The notes under the pieces are model-generated. The model had not been told where the DNA came from, did not search any database, and was given only the letters and a program-made list of their open reading frames with translations. The translations under genes and the position numbers were made by a program. From Lingula anatina (lineage: Eukaryota; Brachiopoda; Lingulata; Lingulida; Lingulidae), in contig NW_019773530.1 of NCBI RefSeq assembly GCF_001039355.2, positions 27,961 to 90,364 on the forward strand: 62,404 nucleotides of DNA. The letters run 5' to 3'. Shown here in pieces: positions 24,194 to 36,334 of this stretch. Every line of letters begins with the position of its first letter. Position 1 is the first letter of the stretch.

Positions 24194-25112
24194 GCTATAA
24201 ATATGCCTGAATACTTTTTTTTTTAAACGTCGGCCATTCCCTCTAAATTTTAATCAAAAACAAAACGTTAATATAATAAGTAATACTCTAAGTTCTCTTT
24301 ACGTGCACAGAGACATGCATCCTCATGGGTCTTATGATTCAGTAAATATCTTTGTTCGATAAGGACAACAGCTTATGTATTGATTGATACGATAAAGACA
24401 ACAGCATATGTATTGTTTGATGTGTTTACAGAAGAACCTTTCGACCCCAATAATTAAGATACGTTATTAAGTTCGCATGCCGCCTTCAGTGACCGATGGC
24501 ACGCAATGCACTTCAACATTCTCTACGTGCACGGTGTCATGAATCCTTATGAGTCTTATGATTTAGTAGCTATCTTTGTACGATAAAAACAGAAGAGTAC
24601 GTATTGTTTGACTCGATATGGACAACAACTTATGTATTGTTGGGTTTGTTAATAGAAAAACCTTTATAAGATAAGAAACTGATTTTTCAGGCCGCCTTAT
24701 GTGGTTTATAAACTACGCTTTATAATTAATTAATTTCCGAAATTGGACGTTCAGTGCCTGATACCGACTTCATGTAATCGTTCGTAGGTCTATTGTTTAG
24801 AAATGTTAGTACAGAGCAGGACTTTTGATCATAGTACCCACTTGCTGCATTTAGACCCAAACCATTTATATAACTACCAAAGTACAGTAACGGTACAGAG
24901 TAGAATGCGATACGAAAGCAAAGTAAAAAATATACCCTGGATATTCTCTCAAATTACCGCACTTACTCTAAATCTGATATTTTAATATTAAAATTTCTCC
25001 GATTTGAAGCCATGGAATCCAGTGGACAGGGCCTTTTTCACAAAAGGAAAATATCTGTTGATAAAGTTAACACTGCTAGAATAAAATAGTCAGCTTTAAA
25101 ATATTGGTCAAA

Positions 25113-25658
25113 AATATTGGTTTCACGAACGGCTTTACGGCTCAAGGCAAGCTCGGTTGCTGCGTTTAAAAGAACCATGTAACGTTTTAGACTGCTGCAC
25201 AGTAGGCTGATGACCTAAAAGACGAAAAGAAAAGCTATAAATATGCCTGAAACTTTTTTCTTTTTCTTTCTTTCTTTTTTATTTTTATTTATTTATTTTA
25301 TTTATTTATTTATTTTATTTTTTTTGTGAAACGTCGGCCTTCCCCTCTAAATTTTAAAGCTTAACGTGTCGTATATATGATATTTTCTAAAGACCAGAGT
25401 TATGTTTGTACTCGGTTTATGAAGTCAAACTTTACAAGGATATATATTTTCTTTTTGAGTGGGTGTGGGTGGGGGGGGGGGGGGGGCAGGGCTCTGAAGG
25501 GTTAAGCAATACCCCCCCTTCCTCTTCCGGCACTGAATACCTGTTAACAATTTATTATTAAAAATTGGAACACGCGAGGAAAGTATGAGTGAAGTGCCAC
25601 TCTTATCAAGCCTTGTCACAACAGGAAACATTCGATCTGCTTCAATCTCAACCAACAG
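25113..25658 (-). pseudogene. Array segments X and Y, copy 2
   Basis: X (about 25658-25570) reads LVEIEADRM...RLDKSGTSLIL. Y (from 25214) reads VISLLCSSLKRYMVLLNAAT, then ELALSRKAVRET. Y is preceded by a pyrimidine run and TTTTAG, a proper acceptor. The X acceptor is AG changed to TG. Confidence 0.5.
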
Positions 25659-26711
25659 GTGAGCCAAGTTAGGCTATTGATTGCAATGGAATGTGATACA
25701 CCTGTCAAACACAGTCTAAGTATTACCCAATCTTTTCTCTTAAAATGTTTTATCAAACGTTTGACGTACATGTGGCTCAATAGGAATGTATTTCCAACGC
25801 TGTGATTGATTACAAATTAATATTTGAAGTTTGGCCGATGGCACGCAGTCCATGGTAAGCAACCCTTCAACATTCTCTACTTACAGGGAGGTATGCATTC
25901 TCATGGGTCTTATGATGCAGCAAATATTTGTGTACGATAAGGCAACACCTTATGTATTGTTTGATATGATAAAGACAACAGCAGCATATATATTGTTTGA
26001 TGTGTAAATAAGAAAACCCTTCGACCTCAATAAGATAAGAAGCTATTTTCGCAGGCCGTCATAGTGGTTTATTAACTACGCTTTAAAATTCATTAATTAA
26101 TTTCAGAAATTGGACGTTTGATCTGTATTGTTTGATCTGTTCACAGAGAACCTTTCGACCCCAGTAAGATAAGTTAAGTTCGCAGGCTGCCCTCTGTGGC
26201 CGATGTCACGCGATCCATGGTAAGTAAAACTTCGCCATTCTCTACGTGCACGGTGTCATAAATCCTTATGAGTCTTATGAATTAGTGAATTTCTTTGTAC
26301 GATAAAAACAACATATGTATTGTTTGATACGATAAGGACAATAACTTATGCATTGTTGGATGTGTTAATAGGAAAACCCTTTGAACTTTATAAGATAAGA
26401 TACTGATTTTGCAGGCCGCCTTATGTGGTTTATTAACTACGGTTTATGATTAATTAATTTCCAAAATTGGACGTTCAGTGCCTGATACCGACTTCATGTC
26501 GGTATCATTTCTATAACTATGAAAGTACAGTAACGTTACAGTGTAGAATGCGATATGATAGCAAAGTAAAAAAAAAATACCCCAGACATCCTCTCAAATT
26601 ACCACACTTACTCCAAATCTGGTATTTTACTATTAAAATTGCTCCCATTCGAAGCTATGGAATCCAGTGGACAGGGTCTTTTCACCAAAAGAATATATCT
26701 GTTGATAAAGT

Positions 26712-26991
26712 TTAGACTGGTAGAACAAAATGGTCAGCTTTAAAACATTGGTCAAAGAGCGTTTCACGAACGGCTTTACGGCTAAAGGCAAGCTCGGTTG
26801 CTGCGTTTAAATGGAACAGATGACGTCTAAGACTGCTGCACAGTAGGCTGATGAATTGAAAGACGAAACGAAACGTTAACGAAACGTCGGCCTTTCCCAC
26901 CTTAATTTTAATTTTAATCAAAAGCATAACAAGTCGTTAATATGTTAGTTTTTTACAGACCAGCGTCATTTTTGTATTATATATATATATA

Positions 26992-27026
<35 letters not shown>

Positions 27027-27276
27027 AGCAACTTTTTTGCCCCGACCGGTTTCTTTCCTTCTTTAGGGGTTTTTGTTTATTTGTTACTAGGTGATGTCAT
27101 AAAGGCTAAAATGTGACGTCTGTAACAATGGGTGTTTAATTGTTACTTTTACCAATGCTTTTATCTATTCAATGTAGGTTTATACTTATTAATGAATAGA
27201 TTTTCTTTCATTTCCCTTTGTTGTTTTTTTCTTTTTATTATATATAATATTACTCGTACAGGAAAAACGTTTTTAC

Positions 27277-27353
<77 letters not shown>

Positions 27354-28097
27354 GGTGTGGGTGGTGGGAGGGTTCTGAAAGGTTAAGCTCTTTTATCTAA
27401 GACAGCTAAAGAGGGTAAAACTGGACATACAAGATTTATTAACTATCTACCAGTCTGTAATAAGATCAGTTTTAGAATTTGCGTGTCCAGTGTGGGGACC
27501 AGGTCTGATTGCTGAGCAATCTGAATGTCTAGAGTCAGTTCAAAAGAGAGCCTTAAGGATTATTTGTCCTGGTCTCAGTTATTATGATGCCTTAAAATGT
27601 GATAACATCGACACCCTAGACAAACATTTGCTGTATCAGAGGTTTTATACAAAATTAAAAAAATTGTGAAAAGCTGGGTCATCTATTGCCTGAAAGAAAC
27701 ACCACGCCCTTTACGAAACAACACCAAATTCTTACAACCAAAAGTGAAGACGGAACGTTTTAAAATTCCTTTATTAATTATTGCCTCTTTAAGTTGTAGT
27801 AATTTATGAACGCCTTTTTAATTTGTAACATTTTAGGAATAATTTACTGTTTTATAATTTATAGTTTATTGTCAATTTTCTTTTAAATATTCTTTGTACA
27901 ACTTCAACCTCAGGGTTGCAATTTCACCTAATAAAATATTATTATTATTATCCCCCTCACTGTTTCCTCAACTGAATACCTCTTATCAATTAATTCTTAA
28001 AAAATTGGAACACACGGGGAAAGTATGAGTGAAGTGCTACAGTGCACACATTACAAGCCTTGCCGTGACACGTGGCGTTCGATCTGCTTCAAGCTTC
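26712..28097 (-). pseudogene. Array segments X and Y, copy 3, split by a LINE
   Basis: Y (26854-26712) is open: FISLLCSSLRRHLFHLNAAT, ELAFSRKAVRETLFDQ, stop. X (about 28097-28015) keeps LEADRTPRVTARL. The LINE at 27383-27956, a (TA)n tract and a poly-A run separate them. Confidence 0.5.
27383..27956 (+). pseudogene. LINE 3' remnant inserted in the tandem array
   Basis: Reads YQSVIRSVLEFACPVWGPGL and ESVQKRALRIICPGLSYYD, typical of CR1/L2/Jockey-like ORF2 C termini, then stops. The 3' UTR ends TTGTACAACTTCAACCTCAG, GGTTGCAAT and (ATT)n. Unit sequence resumes directly after it (CCCCCTCACTGTTTCC). Confidence 0.75.
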
Positions 28098-28877
28098 AAC
28101 AAAAGTTCAGCATTGATGAATACAGGGAAGTGATTCACCTGTCAAACACAGTATTAATATAACCCCATCTTCACCCTTCTTATGTTTTATCAAATGTTTG
28201 ACGTACATGTAGCTCAATAGGTATGTACCCCCAACACTGTTATTGATGACAAATTAACATTTGAAGTGTGGCTGATGGCACGCAATCCATGATAAGAAAT
28301 ACTTCGACATTGTCTACGTGCATGAATCTTTGTGGGTCTTATGATTCAGTAAATATTTTTGTACGATAAAACAGCAGAGTATGCATTGTTTGATACGATA
28401 AGGACAACAACTTATGTATTGTTGGATGTGTTAATAAGAAAACCTTTCTAACTTTATATAATAAGAATGTATGTATGTATTGTTTGATAGGATAAGGACA
28501 GCAACTTATGTATTGTTGGATGTTTTAATAGGAAAACCATTTAAACTTTATAAGATAAGAAACTGATTTTGCAGGCCGCCTTATGTGGTTTATTAAGTAC
28601 GGTTTATGATTAATTAATTTCCGAAATTGGACGTTCAGTGCTTGATACCGACTTCTTGTCGGTGTCATTTATATAACTATGAAAGTACAGTAACGTTACA
28701 GTGTAGAATGCGATATGATAGCAAAGTAAAAAAGTAAGAAATAATACCCAGACATCCTCTTAAATTACCACACTTACTCCAAATCTGGTATTTTAACATT
28801 AAAATTACTCCCATTTTTAGCTATGGAATCCAGTGAACAGGATCATTTTTCACGAAAAGTATATATTTGTTGATAAA

Positions 28878-29838
28878 GTTTAGACTGGTAGAATAAAATG
28901 GTCAGCTTTAAAACATTGGTCAAAGAGCGTTTCACGAATGGCTTTACGGCTAAAGGCAAGCTCGGTTGCTGCGTTTAAAGGGACCAGGTAACATTTAAGA
29001 CTGCTGCACAGTAGGCTGATGACTTGAAAGACGAAACGAAACGCTATAAATATGCCTGATTTTTTTTTTTTTTTTTTTGTGAAACTTTGGCCTTACCCAC
29101 CTTAATTTTAATTTTAATCAAAAGAATAACAAGTCGTTAATATGTTATTTTTTACAGACCAGCGTCATTTTTGTACTCCTTTTATGAAGTCAAACTTTAC
29201 AAAAATATATGTCAGAGGCCCAGATCAAATCTAGGCCTATGCATAAAAAGCCCAGACCCCATGTTTATTACGCCCTGGTTGGGTCCATTCTTTATGGTGT
29301 CTTTGCATTGTTAACAGCATAATGGGCAAATTAAATGACCAAGTTAATTGGCCAAGCTGCCAGTTTGTTTATATGCATATGCAGGGGATGTCTTAGATCA
29401 AGGTACATATTATGATACTTACAGGTGTGGCAAATGAGATATAGTTGTATTTCATTACCTGTGATTTGTAAAATACATCGGATGATGATACTTTTAAAGA
29501 TGTTAAATGTTTAAAGAAAAGAAATGTAGATTGATTTAGTAACATTTACTAAAGACATGTTAAATTAAAGATGGGCTTCATTTGTGCCTTGATCTAAGAC
29601 ATCCCCATGCACATGCCAGGCCTTTGACATATATCTCCCTTTTTTGAGTGGGTGTGGGTGGGGACAGGGCTCTGAAGGGTTAAGCAATACCCCCTCACTG
29701 TTTCCTATGCTGAATAATTGCAATCAATTTATTCTTAAAAATTGGAACACACGGGGAAAGTATGAGTGAAGTGCTGCAGTGCACACATTACAAGCCTTGC
29801 CGTGACACGTGGCGTTCGATCTGCTTCAAGCTTCAACA
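28878..29838 (-). pseudogene. Array segments X and Y, copy 4
   Basis: Y (from 29023) is open: VISLLCSSLKCYLVPLNAAT, ELAFSRKAIRETLFDQ, stop. X is near 29838-29755 (LEADRTPRVTARL). A MITE lies between them. Confidence 0.5.
29204..29632. mobile_element. MITE inside array unit (first copy)
   Basis: Ends ATATGTCAGAGGCC and GGCCTTTGACATAT are inverted. The same element is at about 30940-31370, so it inserted before the 1.74-kb duplication. Confidence 0.65.
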
Positions 29839-30616
29839 AAAGTTCAGCATTGATGAATACAGGGAAGTGATTCACCTGTCAAACACAGTATTAATATAAC
29901 CCCATCTTCACCCTTCTTATGTTTTATCAAATGTTTGACGTACATGTAGCTCAATAGGTATGTACCCCCAACACTGTTATTGATGACAAATTAACATTTG
30001 AAGTGTGGCTGATGGCACGCAATCCATGATAAGAAGTACTTCGACATTGTCTACGTGCATGAATCTTTGTGGGTCTTATGATTCAGTAAATATTTTTGTA
30101 CGATAAAACAGCAGAGTATGCATTGTTTGATACGATAAGGACAACAACTTATGTATTGTCGGATGTGTTAATAAGAAAACCTTTCTAACTTTATATAATA
30201 AGAATGTATGTATGTATTGTTTGATAGGATAAGGACAGCAACTTATGTATTGTTGGATGTTTTAATAGGAAAACCATTTAAACTTTATAAGATAAGATAC
30301 TGATTTTGCAGGCCGCCTTATGTGGTTTATTAACTACGGTTTATGATTAATTAATTTCCGAAATTGGACGTTCAGTGCTTGATACCGACTTCATGTCGGT
30401 GTCATTTATATAACTATGAAAGTACAGTAACGTTACAGTGTAGAATGCGATATGACAGCAAAGTAAAAAAGTAAGAAATAATACCCAGACATCCTCTTAA
30501 ATTACCACACTCACTCCAAATCTGGTATTTTAATATTAAAATTACTCCCATTTGAAGCTATGGAATCCAGTGAACAGGATCATTTTTCACGAAAAGTATA
30601 TATTTGTTGATAAAGT

Positions 30617-31573
30617 TTAGACTGGTAGAATAAAATGGTCAGCTTTAAAACATTGGTCAAAGAGCGTTTCACGAATGGCTTTACGGCTAAAGGCAAGCTC
30701 GGTTGCTGCGTTTAAAGGGTCCAGGTAACATTTAAGACTGCTGCACAGTAGGCTGATGACTTGAAAGACGAAACGAAACGCTATAAATATGCCTGATTTT
30801 TTTTTTTGTGAAACTTTGGCCTTACCCACCTTAATTTTAATTTTAATCAAAATAATAACAAGTCGTTAATATGTTATTTTTTACAGACCAGCGTCATTTT
30901 TGTACTCCTTTTATGAAGTCAAACTTTACAAAAATATATGTCAAAGGCCCAGATCAAATCTAGGCCTATGCATAAAAAGCCCAGACCCCATGTTTATTAC
31001 GGCCTGGCTGGGCCCATTCTTTATGGTGTCTTTGCATTGTTAACAGCATAATGGGCAAATTAAATGACCAAGTTAATTGGCCAAGCTGCCAGTTTGTTTG
31101 TATGCATATGCAGGGGATGTCTTAGATCAAGGTACATATTATGATACTTACAGGTGTGGCAAATGAGATATAGTTGTATTTCATTACCTGTGATTTGTAA
31201 AATACATCGGATGATGATACTTTTAAAGATGTTAAATGTTTAAAGAAAAGACATGTAGATTGATTTAGTAACATTTACTAAAGACATGTTAAATTAAAGA
31301 TGGGCTTCATTTGTGCCTTGATCTAAGACATCCCCATGCACATGCCAGGCCTTTGACATATATCTCTCTTTTTTGAGTGGGTGTGGGTGGGGACAGGGCT
31401 CTGAAGGGTTAAGCAATACCCCCTCACTGTTTCCTATGCTAAATAGTTGCAGTCAATTTATTCTTAAAAATTGGAACACACGAGCAAAGTATGAGTGAAG
31501 TGCTACAGTGTACATATTACAAGCTTTGCCACAACACGTGGCGTTTAAGCTTCAGCTAACGTTCAGCAATGAC
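30617..31573 (-). pseudogene. Array segments X and Y, copy 5
   Basis: Near-duplicate of copy 4 for Y (30760-30617, open). The X region (about 31573-31490) is more diverged. Confidence 0.5.
30940..31370. mobile_element. MITE inside array unit (second copy)
   Basis: Duplicate of 29204-29632, with ATATGTCAAAGGCC and GGCCTTTGACATAT ends matching exactly as inverted repeats. Confidence 0.65.
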
Positions 31574-32269
31574 GAATACAGGGGAGTGGTTCACCTGTCA
31601 AACACAGTGTTAATATAACCCCATCTTCACCCTTCTTATGTTTTATCAAATGTTTGACGTACATGTATTTCAATAGGTATGTATCCCCAACACTGTTATT
31701 GATGACAAATTAATATTTGAAGTGTGGCCGATGGCACGCAATCCACGATAAGAAATACTTCGTCATTCTCTACGTGCACGGTGGCATGAATCCTTATGAG
31801 TCTTGTGATTCAGTAAATATCTTTGTACGATAAAACCAGCATAGTATGTATTGTTTGATACGATAAAGACAACAACTTATGTATTGTTGGGTGTGTTAAT
31901 AAGAATACCTTTTGAACTTTATGAGATAAAAAAAACTGATTTCGCAGGCTGCCTTCTGTGGGTTATTAACTATGCATTATGATTAAAAAATTTTCGAAAT
32001 TGGACGTTAGTGCCTGATACCGACTTCATGTAACCGTTCCTACTGTTTAAAATTAAAGTTTAAAGTACATAGCGGGGCTTCAAAGCAATGTGCCAACTTT
32101 CTGCATTTAGATCCAAAACTTTTATATAACTACCAAAGTACAGCGTAGAATGCGATACGATAGAAAAAACTCTACCCTGGACATTCTCTTAAATTACCAC
32201 ATTTACTCCAATTCGAAGCTGGAATAAATTTGTTGATAGGGTTATGACTGCTAGAATAAAATTGCTAGC

Positions 32270-32746
32270 TTAAATACACTGGCCAAAGAGCGCTTCACGA
32301 ACAGCATTACGGCGAAATGCAAGCTCGGTTGCTTCGTTTAAAGGGACAAGGTAACGTTTTAGACTGCCGCACAGTAGGTTGATCAATTAAAGGACGAAAG
32401 GAATAAACCATAAATATGCCTGAAAACTTCTTTTGTGAAACGTCTCCCTAAATTTATATCAAAAGCATAACATTTCATATGTCGTTTTACAGACCAGAGT
32501 CATTTTTGTACTCCGTTTATTATGCCAAACTTTACAAGAATATATATATATATTTTTTTTCTTGGGGGTGGATGGGGTCAGGGCTCAAAAGGGTCAAGCA
32601 ATACCCCCTTTACTGTTTCCGGCATTGAACACCTGTCAACAATTTATTCTAAAAAATTGGAACACACGAGTATGAGTGAGGTGCCACTTTTACCAAGCCT
32701 TGCTGCAACACGTGGCCTTCGATCTGCTTCCAGCTCCAACAACTGG
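32270..32746 (-). pseudogene. Array segments X and Y, copy 6 (best preserved X)
   Basis: X has an intact CTTACCAG acceptor and reads LLELEADRRPRVAARLGKSG then TSLILV. Y (32386-32270) reads LINLLCGSLKRYLVPLNEAT, ELAFRRNAVREALFGQCI, stop. This Y lacks a clear AG acceptor. Protein family not recognised. Confidence 0.5.
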
Positions 32747-33829
32747 TAAGCAAAGTTAGGCTATTGATTGCAATGGTGAACACAGGAAAGAGATACACCT
32801 GTCAAACACAGTCTTAATATAACCCGATCTTTATCCTTTATATGTTTTATCAAATGTTTCATGTGGCTCAATAAGAATTTATCTCCAACGCTGTAACTGA
32901 TTACAAATTAATATTTGAAGTGGGTCTTATGATGCAGTAAATATCTTTGTACGATAAGGACAACAGCTTATGTATTGTTTGATACGATAAAGACAACAGC
33001 ATATGTATTGTTGGATGTGTAAATAGGAAAACCCTTCGACCTCAATAAGATAAGAAGCTATTTTCGCAGGCCGTCATAGTGGTTTATTAATTACGCTCTA
33101 TAATTAATTGATTTCCGAAATTGGACGTTTGATCTGGGTTGTTTGATCTATTTACAGAGAACCTTTCGACCCCAATAAGATAAGTGATTAAGTTCACAGG
33201 CTGCCCTCTGTGACCGATGTCACGCGATTCATGGTACGTAAAACTTCGTCATTCTCCACGTGCACGGTGTCATGAATCCTTATGAGTCTTAAGATTTAGT
33301 AAATATCTTTGTACGATAAAAACAGCATATGTATTGTTTGATACGATAAAGACAACAGCATATGTTTTGCTGCATTTCTAACTTTATAAGATAAAAAACT
33401 GATTTTGCAGACCGCCTTATGTGGTTTATTGACTACGCTTTTTGATTAATTAAATTCCGAAATAGGACGTTCAGTGCCTGATTCTGACTTCGGGTAATCG
33501 TTCGTATTGTTTAGAAATTAAAATTTAAAGTAAATAGCGGGTTTTAAAACATAATGCCAACTTGATGCATTTAAACCCAACCCTTTTATATACTGTAACT
33601 ACCAAAGCACAGTAAAGGCACAGTGTAGAATGCGATACGACAGCAAAGTAAAAAAGAAACTGTTCCCTAATATCCTCTCAAATTGCCGCACCACCTCTCA
33701 AATTGCCGCACTTACTCCCAATCAATGCTATGGAATCCAGTCGACCGATATATTTTCACAGAAGGGATAAATCTGTTGATAAAGTTTAGACTGCTAGAAT
33801 AAAATAGCCTGATTTAAAACATTTGTCAA

Positions 33830-34286
33830 AGAGCGTTTCACGAACGTCTGTACGGCTTACGGCAAGCTCGGTTGCTGTGTTTTAAGAACCATGTAACGTT
33901 TTAGACTGCCGCTCAGAAGGCTATTGACCTAAAAGCTATAAATAGAAACTTCAGGAAACTTGCCCCCCCCCTCTTTAATTTTAATCAAAAGCATAACAAG
34001 TCATTATTATGATATTTTTTACAGAGCAAAGTCATTTTTGTAATCCGTTTTTAATGTCAAGCAAACAAGAATATTTTATTTCTTTTTAGTGGGTGTGGGT
34101 GAGGGCATGGCTCTGAACGGTCAAGCAATATCTCCCTAAATGTTTTTACCACTGTATACATGTAAACAATTTATTCTTGAAAATAGGAACACACGAGGAA
34201 AGTATGAGTGAAGTGCTACACATTACAAGAATTGTCGCAACACGTAGCATTCGATCTGCTTCAGGGCTCAACCAACAGGTGAGCAA
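33830..34286 (-). pseudogene. Array segments X and Y, copy 7 (broken)
   Basis: Y reads VNSLLSGSLKRYMVL and then leaves frame. X has a one-base insertion before the ADRM block. Last unit; similarity ends near 34365. Confidence 0.45.
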
Positions 34287-34365
34287 AGTAAAGCGATTGA
34301 TTGCAATGCATGGTGAATACAGGGAAGTGGCACTCCTGTCAGATACGGTATTAATATAACCCTAA

Positions 34366-35035
34366 ATCCGCCACTGGTTCGGAAAACCTTGTGAGTACTC
34401 TTTCTCCTATTGTTTATGAATATTTCAGCCTCTCCTCTCCATAAAGGAAGTGGTATAGTCCTGAGGCTGGAGTGTCTGTGGTCTATGCAGTTACTTAACA
34501 GAAAGGTATTAAATTTAGTTTCGGGCCCAGACAGTCAAGGATAGAATGTGTCATGGTTTGATATCACTGGTGATACACCTCTATACTCTCTATTGTCAGG
34601 GCTGCTGTCAGTACCTGTTTCTGGGGTTCCTTTGGGAGCGAAAAAGGGTCTTAATATTCTCAATAAAATGCTTTTGGCAACTTGACAGTTTTTAATTTTA
34701 CATAGGGCGACTTTTTCATTTTAACACAAACGCCGTCTTTAATATGTTAAATTGAACAGGTCGCGCTTTGCCTCGTGTTCTTCTCTTCAGAAAATTTAAA
34801 GTCAGCGCAAATGCAGTGAAATTTATTCGATCGATTATGTTATTCGTAAGCACTCCCTTTAATGCAAAAACATCATAAGTATTCACATGGTCTAGGGTTG
34901 TTATCACAAACCAGATACAAGCCACATTGATTCATTTCGTGCACAATTTATTGCAGTACTGTCATTGCGTGCGCTGTCTTGCTCTTGTTTACAATTGATT
35001 ACAATTTGGAAGCGATGAATGTCAGTCAGCGAGTC

Positions 35036-35036
<1 letters not shown>
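34366..35036. other. No gene recognised
   Basis: Spacer between the tandem array and the (TA)n(GA)n microsatellite that abuts the truncated Tc1 copy. Confidence 0.45.
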
Positions 35037-35088
<52 letters not shown>

Positions 35089-35097
<9 letters not shown>

Positions 35098-35695
35098 GCA
35101 ACCCCACATCGAGCTCGCAGAATCACTGTTTTTCCTCGAAACCAATGGGTTCAGCAACTGTCCTGGCCTGCAAACTCCCCAGATATGAACCCAATTGAAA
35201 ATCTGTGGGCGGAAGTAACTCACAGAATTAATAGCTATGGTCATCGGCCGGTAAATAGTGATGAACTGCGACAGGCAAATATCACCGCGTGGAATGATAT
35301 CGCCATCCTCTTAAAAACCTTTCACAGGGTATGCCATATAGAATGAGGGCATTGCAAGCGGCTGCTGGAGGTCATACCCGCTATTGATGACTTTTCATGA
35401 TTTACTGTAATGAGTTCTTTTACTGTGTAACATATCACTGTCGGGAGGCTATCATTTTCTTTAATATCTTAGCTTAAAATTATACTGACATCAAACTGTT
35501 GATATGGTTTTCTGGGGGTGTTCTTTTCTTTTGAATGACATCTTAAGTCACATTTGATATTATTGACCAAAATAGAAGACTGGATATTCTTAAAACTCAA
35601 TGACATACTTTTTTGATGATTCAAGCCAAAAAAACTTTAATCAGCACTCAAAAATAACAATGATAAAAAATATTCCATATTAAGTAGTAACCCTG
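35089..35695 (+). mobile_element. 5'-truncated copy of the same Tc1-like element
   Basis: Matches positions about 4442-5064 of the full element. It begins at QxDCATPH-coding sequence directly after a (TA)n(GA)n microsatellite (35037-35091) and ends at the same terminal ...AAGTAGTAACCCTG, followed by TA. It keeps DMNPIENLW coding but cannot be autonomous. Confidence 0.75.
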
Positions 35696-36029
35696 TATAT
35701 ATAAGACGATAGAATTTGAAATTTTGCATATAGGCGGTCGGTATTGCAGTGCGTAAAATAAGTTTAGTGTTTTCTGAAATTGTTAATCTGTGCCAGAATG
35801 GAGCGAAAAAGACAGGCATTGTCAGACAGATTATTGTGTCAATAACGTTAAGTATTACTAAATACTTAACGTTATTTTTGGACAATGTATTTTTAAATAT
35901 TTGTGTGATGTGTTTGCCCATAGATCTTATCTTAATAGATGTAATCTCGGTTTCTTCGGAGAGGTTTCCTTCTACCAATATTCCTAATAATACGCAAGTT
36001 ATTATAAAGGGAAAAGCGACGTACAACAT
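35637..36029 (-). CDS. Possible 7TM-receptor-like fragment (hypothetical)
   Basis: 130-codon frame with an upstream in-frame stop. Three hydrophobic stretches: YVAFPFIITCVLLGILV, YLVILNVIDTIICLTMPVFF and a weaker one around LRTAIPTAYMQNF. Spacing recalls TM5-TM6-TM7 of a GPCR, but no diagnostic motif is intact. The last codons run into the end of the truncated Tc1 copy, so the true C terminus is lost. Could also be a chance AT-rich frame. Confidence 0.25.
   Translation of the reverse strand: MLYVAFPFIITCVLLGILVEGNLSEETEITSIKIRSMGKHITQIFKNTLSKNNVKYLVILNVIDTIICLTMPVFFAPFWHRLTISENTKLILRTAIPTAYMQNFKFYRLIYTGLLLNMEYFLSLLFLSAD
35841..35876. repeat. Perfect 16-bp palindrome arms with 4-base loop
   Basis: AATAACGTTAAGTATT, ACTA, AATACTTAACGTTATT. 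It lies inside the possible 7TM fragment. Confidence 0.9.
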
Positions 36030-36206
36030 TGCAGCATTTCGGTGATTTTTTATCTATTCGAATACTGCCCGCTTCCTCCACATTCCTGGGATGATTGGCA
36101 CATAGACTGGTTAAACCACGTGCATGTGCATGTGAGTGTCTTTATCAACTTCCTTCCCAGACATCTGGTAAATTTTGGATTCGTATAACCTACATGTATG
36201 CATCAC

Positions 36207-36334
36207 CCTGGCCGAGATGGCCAGGAATTCCCACCGCGGTGAAAATTATTTTCCACCGCGGTGAAAATTAATTCCCACCGCGGTGTAAATTAATTTTCAC
36301 CGCGGTAGAAATAATTTTCACCGCGGTGAAAATT
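36207..36334. repeat. Array of five CACCGCGGTG palindromes at 21-22 bp spacing
   Basis: Cores start at 36232, 36254, 36276, 36298 and 36319 (the fourth ends in A). Linkers are variants of AAAATTAATTTT. The array is preceded by another palindrome, CCTGGCC-GAGAT-GGCCAGG (36207-36225). The 22-bp step is about two helical turns. Confidence 0.9.

Larger units (their letters stand above)
28000..31475. repeat. Recent 1.74-kb tandem duplication inside the array
   Basis: 28000-29738 and 29739-31475 are almost identical, with scattered single-base differences, including an inserted MITE present in both. Confidence 0.85.
23340..34365 (-). repeat. Tandem array of ~1-2 kb units carrying exon-like segments X and Y
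   Basis: A landmark (TTCACGAACGGCTTTACGGC and variants) recurs near 24090, 25125, 26765, 28930, 30665, 32293 and 33837. Units also share GCAGGCCGCC...GTGGTTTATTAA, TACAGTAACG...AGAATGCGATA and a G-rich GAGTGGGTGTGGGTGGGG block. On the minus strand each unit holds a conserved open segment Y and, in six units, a segment X upstream of it. Short AACAACTTATGTATTGTT-type modules repeat inside units. Confidence 0.8.
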
